This document shows positions 8,640 to 15,588 of a stretch of DNA of 58,954 nucleotides, one piece after another. Source of the DNA: a virus. The notes under the pieces were generated by a model, which had not been told where the DNA came from, ran no database searches, and worked only from the letters and a program-made list of their open reading frames with translations. The translations under genes were made by a program, and so were the position numbers. Position 1 is the first letter of the stretch, and each line of letters starts with the position of its first letter. The DNA lies in IMG/VR virus record IMGVR_UViG_3300022413_000001, positions 1 to 58,954 of that record; one strand, 5' to 3'.

Positions 8640-8819
8640 ATGATGGATAAGCAGCGCTACCCTCTAACACTGCCCGAAGTCCGTTGCGCGTACTGTGGCG
8701 TATTGTTCCTCAAGGGAGGATATTGGGGGGAATACAAATGCAGATCCTGCAAAAAGATCAATGTGCAAAGTGTTCAGTTGCAAAAAGATGTAGACACAGA
8801 TTATAATTCGGAGAGCTGA
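8640..8819 (+). CDS. com: Com-like zinc-finger translational activator
   Basis: 59 residues from ATG 8640, with GGAGG about 17 bases upstream; the frame is open from TTG 8577, which overlaps the previous stop. Cysteines at 16, 19, 34 and 37 make a C-x2-C...C-x2-C zinc finger in the setting VRCAYCGVLF...YKCRSCKKIN, as in Mu Com. Com binds mom mRNA and opens the mom start. A Mom-like gene is present at 3738. Here Com lies between head genes and just before a terminator, 4 kb from mom. The assignment rests on the finger and on a mom-like gene being present. Confidence 0.62.
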   Translation: MMDKQRYPLTLPEVRCAYCGVLFLKGGYWGEYKCRSCKKINVQSVQLQKDVDTDYNSES

Positions 8820-8859
8820 CGCAATTTTAAAACCAATCGTTTATTTTTTTTCGCTCTGA

Positions 8860-8899
8860 GCCCTGAGAGGTCCGTAGGGAACCTCTCAGGGCTTTTTTT
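8860..8899 (+). terminator. Rho-independent terminator/attenuator before protease gene
   Basis: A 12-bp perfect stem (8860-8871 with 8881-8892, loop of 9) is followed by seven T residues (8893-8899). It ends 14 bases before the ATG of the prohead protease gene, inside the head operon, so downstream capsid genes need read-through, antitermination or another promoter. Confidence 0.9.
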
Positions 8900-8913
8900 A
8901 TTGAGGATTGACA

Positions 8914-10266
8914 ATGAAAAATCGGCGTCAGAGTTTTACTGCGCAATTTCAATCCGACCTCATTGAATTCAAAACGCACGAGGGGGCAGAGTACATTGTA
9001 GCGCCCTGCGTGGCGATTGTAGCCGGTGTGCTCAACGAGGCGTTGGTCCCTATGCATGCAATCGAAAGCACATTTCGTGCCTGGAATGGACGGCCAATCG
9101 TAGTTGATCATCCAATGGGAGAAGACGGAGAGCCCATCTCAGCAAACGAGCCAGGGGTCATTGAATCCGCTGCAATCGGGCAAATCTGGCACGCACAGAC
9201 AGATGAAAAACGATTGCAAGTGGAAGCCTGGGTGAACGTTGCAAAAGCTGAGCAATTGGGTGGCGACGCACTTCTGCTCATGCAACGTTTGAAAAACAAG
9301 GAACCCATTGAGGTCTCAACCGGCTATTGGGGCGTTTTTCACGATCAACAAGGAAAATTTCAAGACCAAGAATACAAGGAGGTCACGGATTTGATCATTC
9401 CGGACCACCTTGCGTTTTTGCCGCATGCAATCGGAGCTTGCAACTGGGGAGACGGATGCGGGGTCCCCAGGTTTAATGAAGCAGAAACCTCCCACCAAAG
9501 CCTATACGAAACGGTCAAACGCGCCGTAACCCATGTGCTCTCCAAGTCAGCTCCCCTTGCTGATGTCCAAATCACCTCAAACATGACCGTAAGTGATCAA
9601 TTCGCGATTTTGTCAAGCCTGCTGTTTAAGGAAGCGGAAGAGATGGGCGTCGATATGTGGCGGTGGCATATTGTAGATATCGAAGATCAAACGGTTATTG
9701 TGCAATGGGATGGGGCGTTATGGCGCCGTGGATTCACAATCAATGAGTTCGATGATATTGAGTTGTCCGGAGACTGGGAAGAAGTCAATCGGAAAACCAC
9801 GTTTACGCCGGCAATAGACATGCTGTGTGAGTGTCAAAAACTTAAAACGGAAGGATCTTCTAACGTGAACGAAACACTCAAGGTAGAAGAGCAGCATCCC
9901 GACACACTGGCGGCCTTCTTGGCTGAACGGCAGTTGACGGAAGCGGACGTCCTTGCAGCACTCGAAACGCGGCAAAATACCAGAACCGAAGCGATCGCGA
10001 AAATCAAGGAACATGTCGAAATCCCTGAGGCCGAACTTATCGCCATGTCAGATAAAGCCCTTAAAGCACTTGCAGATTCCTATCTTGTTGCCATCACAAC
10101 AGAAAACGAGACCAGGATTGAAGGTCCTGGGTTGGCGGACTTTTCAGGTAGGGGCGCTCCAGTGGTGAAATCCCTACCTGATGACGGTGTGCCGACGAGC
10201 CCTCGTGTGCTGCGCACGATTTCGAATCGTCCGAATCAAGACCAACTGCTCAAAGATAGCGCATAG
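8914..10266 (+). CDS. Prohead protease (DUF2213-like) with scaffold C-terminus
   Basis: 450 residues from ATG 8914 (GAGG seven bases upstream; TTG 8908 is less likely). The first 190 residues match DUF2213-type capsid proteases: WNGRPIVVDHP, EVSTGYWG (likely catalytic Ser), and PDHLAFLPHAIGACNWGDGCG (likely catalytic His). A middle part (about 225-300) is Trp-rich. The end (about 310-450) is helical, acidic and scaffold-like. It should process the capsid shell made by the next genes. It follows directly after a strong terminator. Confidence 0.82.
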   Translation: MKNRRQSFTAQFQSDLIEFKTHEGAEYIVAPCVAIVAGVLNEALVPMHAIESTFRAWNGRPIVVDHPMGEDGEPISANEPGVIESAAIGQIWHAQTDEKRLQVEAWVNVAKAEQLGGDALLLMQRLKNKEPIEVSTGYWGVFHDQQGKFQDQEYKEVTDLIIPDHLAFLPHAIGACNWGDGCGVPRFNEAETSHQSLYETVKRAVTHVLSKSAPLADVQITSNMTVSDQFAILSSLLFKEAEEMGVDMWRWHIVDIEDQTVIVQWDGALWRRGFTINEFDDIELSGDWEEVNRKTTFTPAIDMLCECQKLKTEGSSNVNETLKVEEQHPDTLAAFLAERQLTEADVLAALETRQNTRTEAIAKIKEHVEIPEAELIAMSDKALKALADSYLVAITTENETRIEGPGLADFSGRGAPVVKSLPDDGVPTSPRVLRTISNRPNQDQLLKDSA

Positions 10267-10278
10267 GAGACAATCCTA

Positions 10279-10716
10279 ATGGTTGCAACCATTACGTTGA
10301 GTACACTTCCGCATTATTTAATGGACGAAGGCATTGCTTCCGCCGCTATCACGCCAGGGGATCTCATCGAGCGCGTACCGAGTGGTGGAGACACAGGGCA
10401 ACTCCGCGTGCATGCTACGGCTGCTGGAGCTGTCGCCCAAAAATCTTGGGCGGTCGAAAATGAACTCATTGGTAGTGATATTGACGTCGCCTATGCGGAT
10501 GGAGACACCGTGAAGTTTGTCTACGCTCATGCTGGCGCCATGATATATGCCTGGCTAGAGGCCGCAGGCGACGTCGAACGGGGAGCCGCACTGGAGAGTA
10601 ATGGCGCGGGTAAACTACAGGCCAGGACAACGGGCGAAACCGTCGCTTACGCGGAAGAAGCAGTAGACAACAGTGGTGGAGGCAGTCCAGTGCGCATCAA
10701 AGTGCGCTCAGCCTAA
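10279..10716 (+). CDS. Head decoration protein (DUF2190-like)
   Basis: 145 residues, with AGGAGA before ATG 10279. The protein is a beta-rich small domain with PGDLIERV near the start, a VKFVYAHAGAMIYAWL stretch, and the ending GGSPVRIKVRSA. Gene order (protease, this gene, major capsid) and pattern fit capsid-stabilising decoration proteins. Confidence 0.75.
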   Translation: MVATITLSTLPHYLMDEGIASAAITPGDLIERVPSGGDTGQLRVHATAAGAVAQKSWAVENELIGSDIDVAYADGDTVKFVYAHAGAMIYAWLEAAGDVERGAALESNGAGKLQARTTGETVAYAEEAVDNSGGGSPVRIKVRSA

Positions 10717-10743
10717 ACTCTCCAATTTGTGAAGGATAAAGAT

Positions 10744-11712
10744 ATGCTAATGGGTGAAGATGTTCAAGCTCTGAGTTATCATACCCTGCCGCGCCGGCTG
10801 CTCGATAGTGGATTAAATCTCAATGCGTTGCGCACCAATGCCTTGCTCCGCAGAGACGAATGGGAATTGCTTGATGAACGCCTCGTCATGACCTTCAATG
10901 AAGTGCTCATGGGCATCGAGGATTTGCGGTCACGAGGGCTCACGGTCGATCTGGGCGGGATGCAGACCATTTTATCTCAGTACGAAAAGCTGAGTGACAT
11001 GGATCCTGCGGAGGTCCGCATGGCAGCAGCCGCAGAGGATACGCAAGACCGAAGCCAATTTTCACTCGTGAGTGTCCCTGTCCCGGTCATCAGTAAGGGG
11101 TTTCAATTCGATATCCGTCACCTTTCCGCTTCACGCAGGTTGGGGCAATCACTAGATACGACACAATTGGAAGTGGCTGCCCGCAAGGTGGCTGAGCAAC
11201 TCGAAAGCATTCTTTTCAACGGCAATACGACGGCCATGGGTAGTAACCCGATTTACGGTTACCGCACACACCCACACCGAAACACGTATTCGGGTAGCGA
11301 CTGGGGAGATACAACGAATATCTATACTGACATTCTCGGCATGGTGTCAGCTTTGTCTGCTGACCGTGCCTATACAGGTCCATATATCCTTTATCTCAAC
11401 CCAGTGCAGTACGTGCAGACGCTCGCCATCTCTGACACCACACGGGTACGTAGTGAATTGCAGGTCGCAGTCGACTCGATCCCGCAACTTGAAGCGATCA
11501 AGCAAACGGATGAAGTCCCTGCAGGTGAGGGTGTCATGGTATCCATGACGAGAGACACGACAGAACTTGCGATTGGTGAGGACGTCACGAATATTGAGTG
11601 GGAAAGCCAGGGCGGCATGGTCAGTCATTTTCGCGTGATGATGGTGGCTGTTCCCCGTGTCAAATCGGACTATGCCCAACGCTGTGGCATTGTCCATGCA
11701 ACAGGGATTTAG
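10744..11712 (+). CDS. Major capsid protein (HK97 fold)
   Basis: 322 residues from ATG 10744, chosen for the AAGGA seven bases upstream; a GTG at 10729 is in frame. Features include an N-terminal helix with WELLDERLVM, a LSASRRLGQSLDTTQLEVAARKV helix, the loop ESILFNGNT, and a C-terminal WESQGGMVSHFRVMMVAVPRVKSDYAQRCGI strand typical of encapsulin-like HK97 capsid proteins. Position after protease and decoration genes supports the call. Confidence 0.88.
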   Translation: MLMGEDVQALSYHTLPRRLLDSGLNLNALRTNALLRRDEWELLDERLVMTFNEVLMGIEDLRSRGLTVDLGGMQTILSQYEKLSDMDPAEVRMAAAAEDTQDRSQFSLVSVPVPVISKGFQFDIRHLSASRRLGQSLDTTQLEVAARKVAEQLESILFNGNTTAMGSNPIYGYRTHPHRNTYSGSDWGDTTNIYTDILGMVSALSADRAYTGPYILYLNPVQYVQTLAISDTTRVRSELQVAVDSIPQLEAIKQTDEVPAGEGVMVSMTRDTTELAIGEDVTNIEWESQGGMVSHFRVMMVAVPRVKSDYAQRCGIVHATGI

Positions 11713-11714
11713 CG

Positions 11715-11897
11715 ATGGCGCATCAGGTTAAAGAAAAGCAGCACAGAAGGGGTGAGGTCATATTCGGAGTAGGGAAATCCATCGAACCCACTGAGGACGA
11801 ATTAAAAGCGTTTCCAGACCGATTTGAAGAGGTAGCGCCTCGGAGGGGCAGACCTCCCCGGTCAGAAAGCGCAGCATCAGAAGAGACAGAAGGGTAG
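11715..11897 (+). CDS. Small charged protein after capsid gene
   Basis: 60 residues from ATG 11715, two bases after the capsid stop. It contains a short basic region (KEKQHRRGEV), FPDRFEEV, and a C-terminus with RRGRPPR then Ser/Glu. A small protein at this place is common in head operons, but its role is unknown. Confidence 0.6.
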   Translation: MAHQVKEKQHRRGEVIFGVGKSIEPTEDELKAFPDRFEEVAPRRGRPPRSESAASEETEG

Positions 11898-11906
11898 GTT
11901 GTTGAC

Positions 11907-12263
11907 ATGGCACTTAGGATTGCGCCCTTCGAGGTACAAGCCCTTTTAGGCTTGGCAAGGACAGTGCCTGTCCATGCTGCGATGGCGCCAGCCTCAACGA
12001 TTGTTGATGAATTGTTGAGCACAAGTGGCTTGTCTGCGTCTCTTCTCAAGCAAATTGAACTGAATTTGGCTGCCCATTTTTACCGCATGGCTAATCCTGA
12101 GATTGCACAGGAAGCGTATAAGGATGCCAAATTTCAGTACGCCATGGGAAAACGGGAATCTGGGTTCGCTTCGACCGCGTGGGGGCAAGTGGCTCTCGCA
12201 CTGGACACCTCGGGTAGGCTAAAAGGGTTGTCTAAGACCCATGCCGATATTGCAGTATTGTAA
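11907..12263 (+). CDS. Head-tail adaptor (gp6-like), tentative
   Basis: 118 residues, mostly helical, with VDELLSTSGLSASLLKQIELNLAAHFYRM and then KFQYAMGKRESGFASTAWGQ. The helix-loop-helix pattern and place after the capsid gene match connectors that dock on the portal. Call is by position and outline. Confidence 0.6.
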   Translation: MALRIAPFEVQALLGLARTVPVHAAMAPASTIVDELLSTSGLSASLLKQIELNLAAHFYRMANPEIAQEAYKDAKFQYAMGKRESGFASTAWGQVALALDTSGRLKGLSKTHADIAVL

Positions 12264-12272
12264 GGTGTCATC

Positions 12273-12653
12273 ATGGAGGATCGTATCCTCACACAAAGCG
12301 ATGAAATCCTGCGAAAGTGGGATTGCCGCATTGGGAAATCAGCCCAATATATTCAGGTGGGTGATGCAACTCTGGATTTGGAAACAGGTATTTCGACGCC
12401 AAACAACACGCTTGTACCGGATGTCGTTGTGAGAGAAAGCGAAATTACAGAGGAAGACGCGGTTGCTTTTTCGGCCGCAGGACTGACCAACGTTGAGACT
12501 CGATTCAACATGCGGTCGGCCTATGTGAATCCATGCATCATCAATGACCAGATACAGATAACTGACACGGGCGCGGCGTATTTGATTCTCAAAGCAACGC
12601 TGGATACTCTTGGTGTTGATTGGACGCTTTTAACGCGCCGCATGAGGACCTAA
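12273..12653 (+). CDS. Head closure or neck protein, tentative
   Basis: 126 residues, mixed structure, starting with a helical MEDRILTQSDEILRKW segment and then beta-rich. It follows the adaptor by nine bases in the conserved neck-gene slot where a stopper protein is expected. No motif is diagnostic. Confidence 0.5.
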   Translation: MEDRILTQSDEILRKWDCRIGKSAQYIQVGDATLDLETGISTPNNTLVPDVVVRESEITEEDAVAFSAAGLTNVETRFNMRSAYVNPCIINDQIQITDTGAAYLILKATLDTLGVDWTLLTRRMRT

Positions 12654-12655
12654 CC

Positions 12656-13084
12656 ATGGTTGCGATCAGCCATAACCTGGATCAGCTTGGCGAAGATTTG
12701 GGCCGACTCCTCCAGCGCTATGCCCGTACTGTAGAGGCGGACATAGATGTAGTGCTACGGGAGCACAGCACCGTACTGCGCAACGATATCGTGACGAATT
12801 GGCCTGTTGATACAGGGGCGTCGCGGGCAGGCTGGCAGGGACCGATTCGGGTTGCGTATGCCCACTACGAGGTGGTCAACAACTTTGACTACGCGCCAAT
12901 CATTGAATTCGGTGGCTACCCAGGGGTTGGACCTAAAACGGTGCTGATTACGGCTACCACACTTCCGGGAGGCATTCCTGTCGCAGGGGGGATTTTTCCG
13001 TCACAGGTGGCCCATGCGCCTGTGCGCCGTGCGATATCGGCTGCAAATGTTAATGTACGCCTAGCTTTATCAAGGGTGCTCTGA
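12656..13084 (+). CDS. HK97 gp10-like neck/tail completion protein
   Basis: 143 residues from ATG 12656, two bases after the previous stop. The pattern WPVDTGASRAGWQG (about 49-62), NNFDYAPIIEFGGYPG and a C-terminal region with HAPVRRAISAAN fits the HK97 gp10 family, which joins tail to neck. Its stop overlaps the next start. Confidence 0.75.
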   Translation: MVAISHNLDQLGEDLGRLLQRYARTVEADIDVVLREHSTVLRNDIVTNWPVDTGASRAGWQGPIRVAYAHYEVVNNFDYAPIIEFGGYPGVGPKTVLITATTLPGGIPVAGGIFPSQVAHAPVRRAISAANVNVRLALSRVL

Positions 13085-13599
13085 TGCCGACGATTGCGGC
13101 TGAGTCACGAACTGACAATATCGTTCAATCGATATATGCCTATGTCGATACAAATCTAGCAACCGGGCTAGGCTTGACGGTTTATTACGATCTGGCAGAG
13201 CCGTTAGACTTGGAAACCAAGCCTCCGCAGTGGGTTGAGGTATCGGTAATTGAGGGGAGTCCACAGAGCGGCGTACGGCTAACGGGTTCAGGTCGCCATG
13301 GGTATCTCGCTGAAGTCATCGTCAATATCAATGGCTTCGAGAAAAACGATGCCCGCAAGAGCGGGAATGCCACCATCTATTCGCTGTGGACCGTTATGAC
13401 GAATATCAAAGCGTTCTTTGAGCCACCCGATGCCTATATACCGATCCGTGATTATAATACCGCAGGGAATCCGGTCCTGTCTGCGTTACTCAGTTTACGG
13501 CCTCCAGTGCTAACGAACCTGTCCCCTCAGTCAGGGTTGGGGATCACACAGAAAAACCTATCTGCCACAATGCGACATGTGGCGGAGACAATTGACTAG
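13084..13599 (+). CDS. Tail terminator-like protein
   Basis: 171 residues. The N-terminal helix (DNIVQSIYAYVDTNLA) followed by strand-rich segments (PPQWVEVSVIEG, RHGYLAEVIVNINGFE) resembles tail terminators that cap the tail tube. The position just before the tube gene supports this. Identity is inferred, not proved by a motif. Confidence 0.6.
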   Translation: MPTIAAESRTDNIVQSIYAYVDTNLATGLGLTVYYDLAEPLDLETKPPQWVEVSVIEGSPQSGVRLTGSGRHGYLAEVIVNINGFEKNDARKSGNATIYSLWTVMTNIKAFFEPPDAYIPIRDYNTAGNPVLSALLSLRPPVLTNLSPQSGLGITQKNLSATMRHVAETID

Positions 13600-13608
13600 G
13601 AGTAACCA

Positions 13609-14232
13609 ATGGCGTCTGAAAATCAACAAAGCCATTTTTCAGCGCGTATACAGGACGGTTCCACCCCTCCATTCTACGTGCGGCTGACTCTGCTGGATCC
13701 CCCTACCATTTCTCTTGCTCCTCCGCGTCCAGAAAACCGGACAAAATTAGGAGGGGAACGGGCAGAGGCTGGCAATGTCGTTCAATTAATCACGAATGAG
13801 GTCCGTATTTTCGAGCCGATTACCTTTACATTGCGATTTGGATTGCAATCAGAACGCCTTGGGTTAATTCACGCCATTGGAAATCCGCTTAATCTCTCTC
13901 CATGGGATGTGTTTGGAGACACATGGACCCCAGTGGCCGCTGCCAATATCGGCAACCGGATCCCCTCGCAAGGAGCTGGGATCCTGGGGCAATTGCCAGC
14001 CGATCAGGTTAAGCTGGCTGGAGTCTTCAATTTCGTTTTCGTGAACGATGTCCCCCTCAATGCACCCGCAGGCGTTGTTTTTGCGGCTGAACTCAAGGGC
14101 TGTACATTTGGAGGAGAACTTTCACAAGTGGTAGAGCAGGACGAGGTCTTTATCGAGGCCAATGTGGAGTGCTGGGGTGCCGTCGATGCGACGATCACGC
14201 AGTATGATGCAACCGCCGTCGAAAGCACATAA
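13609..14232 (+). CDS. Major tail (tube) protein
   Basis: 207 residues, almost all beta-strand, with an AGGAG ribosome site. It contains the NVVQLITNEVRIFEPITFTLRFG stretch in two strands and a C-terminal half with KLAGVFNFVFVN and GCTFGGELSQVVEQDEVFIE. It lies between tail terminator and chaperone, the normal place of the tube subunit. Confidence 0.7.
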   Translation: MASENQQSHFSARIQDGSTPPFYVRLTLLDPPTISLAPPRPENRTKLGGERAEAGNVVQLITNEVRIFEPITFTLRFGLQSERLGLIHAIGNPLNLSPWDVFGDTWTPVAAANIGNRIPSQGAGILGQLPADQVKLAGVFNFVFVNDVPLNAPAGVVFAAELKGCTFGGELSQVVEQDEVFIEANVECWGAVDATITQYDATAVEST

Positions 14233-14255
14233 ACGTTTCATTGAAAGGAACCGAG

Positions 14256-14879
14256 ATGGTTAAGATCGCAGAACCGACGAATAGCGTGATAAGCCCTGAA
14301 GAGGCCCTCCCGCGCATGCGGAATGACACACCCGATCAGCTCCTCGCCCGGCAGGTCTACGGGCAGGAAGTGAAGCAACGCATTCGATTGAATCCTAAAG
14401 TTCAGGATTTTTCTAGCCGTGACACGATCGAAATCGTATTTAGACAAGGGGGCGAATGGCAGGCTTGCAAAATTGATGTCCGCTCCTTAACGAGCGAAGA
14501 AAACAACGAGATTTTGAAACGCAATCTCGTTGAGCAAGTGAACGTCCCAAGGCTTTGGGATGAACATACACAACAGTATGTGAGAGACGAGGAATCGCCT
14601 GAATTTATGGAATTTATCAAGGCGAATGCAATTCAGATGACGAACATGCTTTATGACAAGCTGCTCACCGCTTTTCTGGGTGAGATTGAATCAACTGAAA
14701 CTGACGAAGTCGTGTGGGACAGTAATGATCCCGCATGCCGGAATCGCGAAGCGGCCATCGCATCCTTGAGAGCATTGAAATTCGACAGCGAACAATTGAG
14801 AGAGATCGGGAAAAAGATAGATGAACTCTCCATCGAAACAGAGACACGGAAAGCGGAGGATTTCCGGGGAAAGTTCTAG
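14256..14879 (+). CDS. Tail assembly chaperone G-like protein
   Basis: 207 residues from ATG 14256, with AAAGGAA upstream. Helical and acidic, with QACKIDVRSLTSEENNEIL in the middle. It is the normal, unshifted product of the chaperone locus; a -1 slip near its end makes the longer form. Such proteins bind the tape measure and tube during tail growth and are absent from virions. Confidence 0.8.
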   Translation: MVKIAEPTNSVISPEEALPRMRNDTPDQLLARQVYGQEVKQRIRLNPKVQDFSSRDTIEIVFRQGGEWQACKIDVRSLTSEENNEILKRNLVEQVNVPRLWDEHTQQYVRDEESPEFMEFIKANAIQMTNMLYDKLLTAFLGEIESTETDEVVWDSNDPACRNREAAIASLRALKFDSEQLREIGKKIDELSIETETRKAEDFRGKF

Positions 14880-15160
14880 CTGCACTCGGTGCGCCATGGT
14901 CGAATCTTCACAAGGATCAGTCTCCGAGTTCGGCCAACTTTGGATGGCAAGGGCACCCGCTGGAGCGGGATACCCCTCTTTTTGCCGAGATGACGTTTGT
15001 CATCACCATGCTCCACAAATCATTCGATGAATGGCTAGAAGGACGCAGTGAAGAGTCAAGGACTCTACATATCGAATGGTACAACCTGTACAGGCAGAAA
15101 GAAAACTATTGGAATACACCAAAAGAAAAGCGCTTTTCTTTTGGCATGAAGAAAATTTGA
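14256..15160 (+). CDS. Tail assembly chaperone GT fusion by -1 frameshift
   Basis: Reading the zero frame to 14873, then slipping back one base, continues an open frame from 14873 to the TGA at 15158-15160, giving 301 residues. The extension (about 95 residues) starts VLAALGAPWSN and ends RFSFGMKKI and has no good start of its own. The slip site GGGAAAG sits in the right phase (G GGA AAG), and it is the heptamer used by lambda G/GT. The gene order chaperone then tape measure is the classic one. Confidence 0.85.
14867..14873 (+). promoter_or_regulatory. Programmed -1 ribosomal frameshift site
   Basis: Heptamer GGGAAAG, read G-GGA-AAG in the zero frame, six bases before the last base of TTC and directly ahead of the TAG at 14877-14879. 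Slipping gives GGG-AAA. It is the same heptamer as in phage lambda. Confidence 0.85.
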
Positions 15161-15165
15161 AGGCA

Positions 15166-15396
15166 TTACCCCTTTAGCATGTCCAGAACGCCGAGCCATA
15201 AGAATAGGGCAATGGCGATCAGGATCACAGCAGCCGGAATAGAGCAGAGAGCGATCTGCACCATGAGCGAAATCATCGCTCTTGGTTTCATGCGGATGTC
15301 TTTTATAACGACGTCAACGGGTGAGGCACATCCAATTGAATTTGTCGGTTCAAATCCTGCGTAGCTTGTTTCTTCGTAGTTGGGTGTCGTCTTCAT
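15166..15396 (-). CDS. Single-span membrane protein in tail operon insert
   Basis: 76 residues; start 15396 is preferred because AAGGAG lies about ten bases upstream. Residues about 42-72 form a long hydrophobic segment (MISLMVQIALCSIPAAVILIAIALFLWLGVL, in two parts). It overlaps the ribbon-helix-helix gene by 47 bases in another frame, so both are one small operon on the strand opposite to the tail genes. Small membrane proteins of such morons often alter superinfection, but no function is known here. Confidence 0.7.
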   Translation of the reverse strand: MKTTPNYEETSYAGFEPTNSIGCASPVDVVIKDIRMKPRAMISLMVQIALCSIPAAVILIAIALFLWLGVLDMLKG

Positions 15397-15532
15397 TGTG
15401 TTTCTCCTTTTCCTCGAACCAGGCATCTATCGCCTGGCGAATGAGTTCAGATCGCCTGAACCGGCTGGACTGAACGATACAGTCCAGCATGTAAAGCTGA
15501 TCTTCAGTCAGCCAGATATTGACCTTCTTCAT
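15350..15532 (-). CDS. Ribbon-helix-helix (CopG/Arc-like) regulator
   Basis: 60 residues. The strand KKVNIWLTEDQ followed by a helix, a turn (SSRFRRSELIRQAI) and a second helix is the ribbon-helix-helix fold, which binds short palindromes as dimers. GGAGG lies just before its ATG. A perfect palindrome sits inside its own promoter (15556-15572), so autorepression is very likely. Lies between chaperone and tape measure on the opposite strand. Confidence 0.8.
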   Translation of the reverse strand: MKKVNIWLTEDQLYMLDCIVQSSRFRRSELIRQAIDAWFEEKEKHNEDDTQLRRNKLRRI

Positions 15533-15551
15533 ATTTTAACCTCCAACCTTT

Positions 15552-15580
15552 ATTATACGCCCAATAGGCGTACATGTCAA
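15552..15580 (-). promoter_or_regulatory. Consensus sigma70 promoter with palindromic operator
   Basis: On the minus strand, -35 TTGACA (complement of 15575-15580), a 17-base spacer, and -10 TATAAT (complement of 15552-15557). Both boxes match the consensus perfectly. Inside lies an inverted repeat TACGCC-5-GGCGTA at 15556-15572, covering the spacer and touching the -10. It drives the RHH and membrane genes and suggests RHH autoregulation. Confidence 0.9.
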
Positions 15581-15588
15581 GGTGGCCG

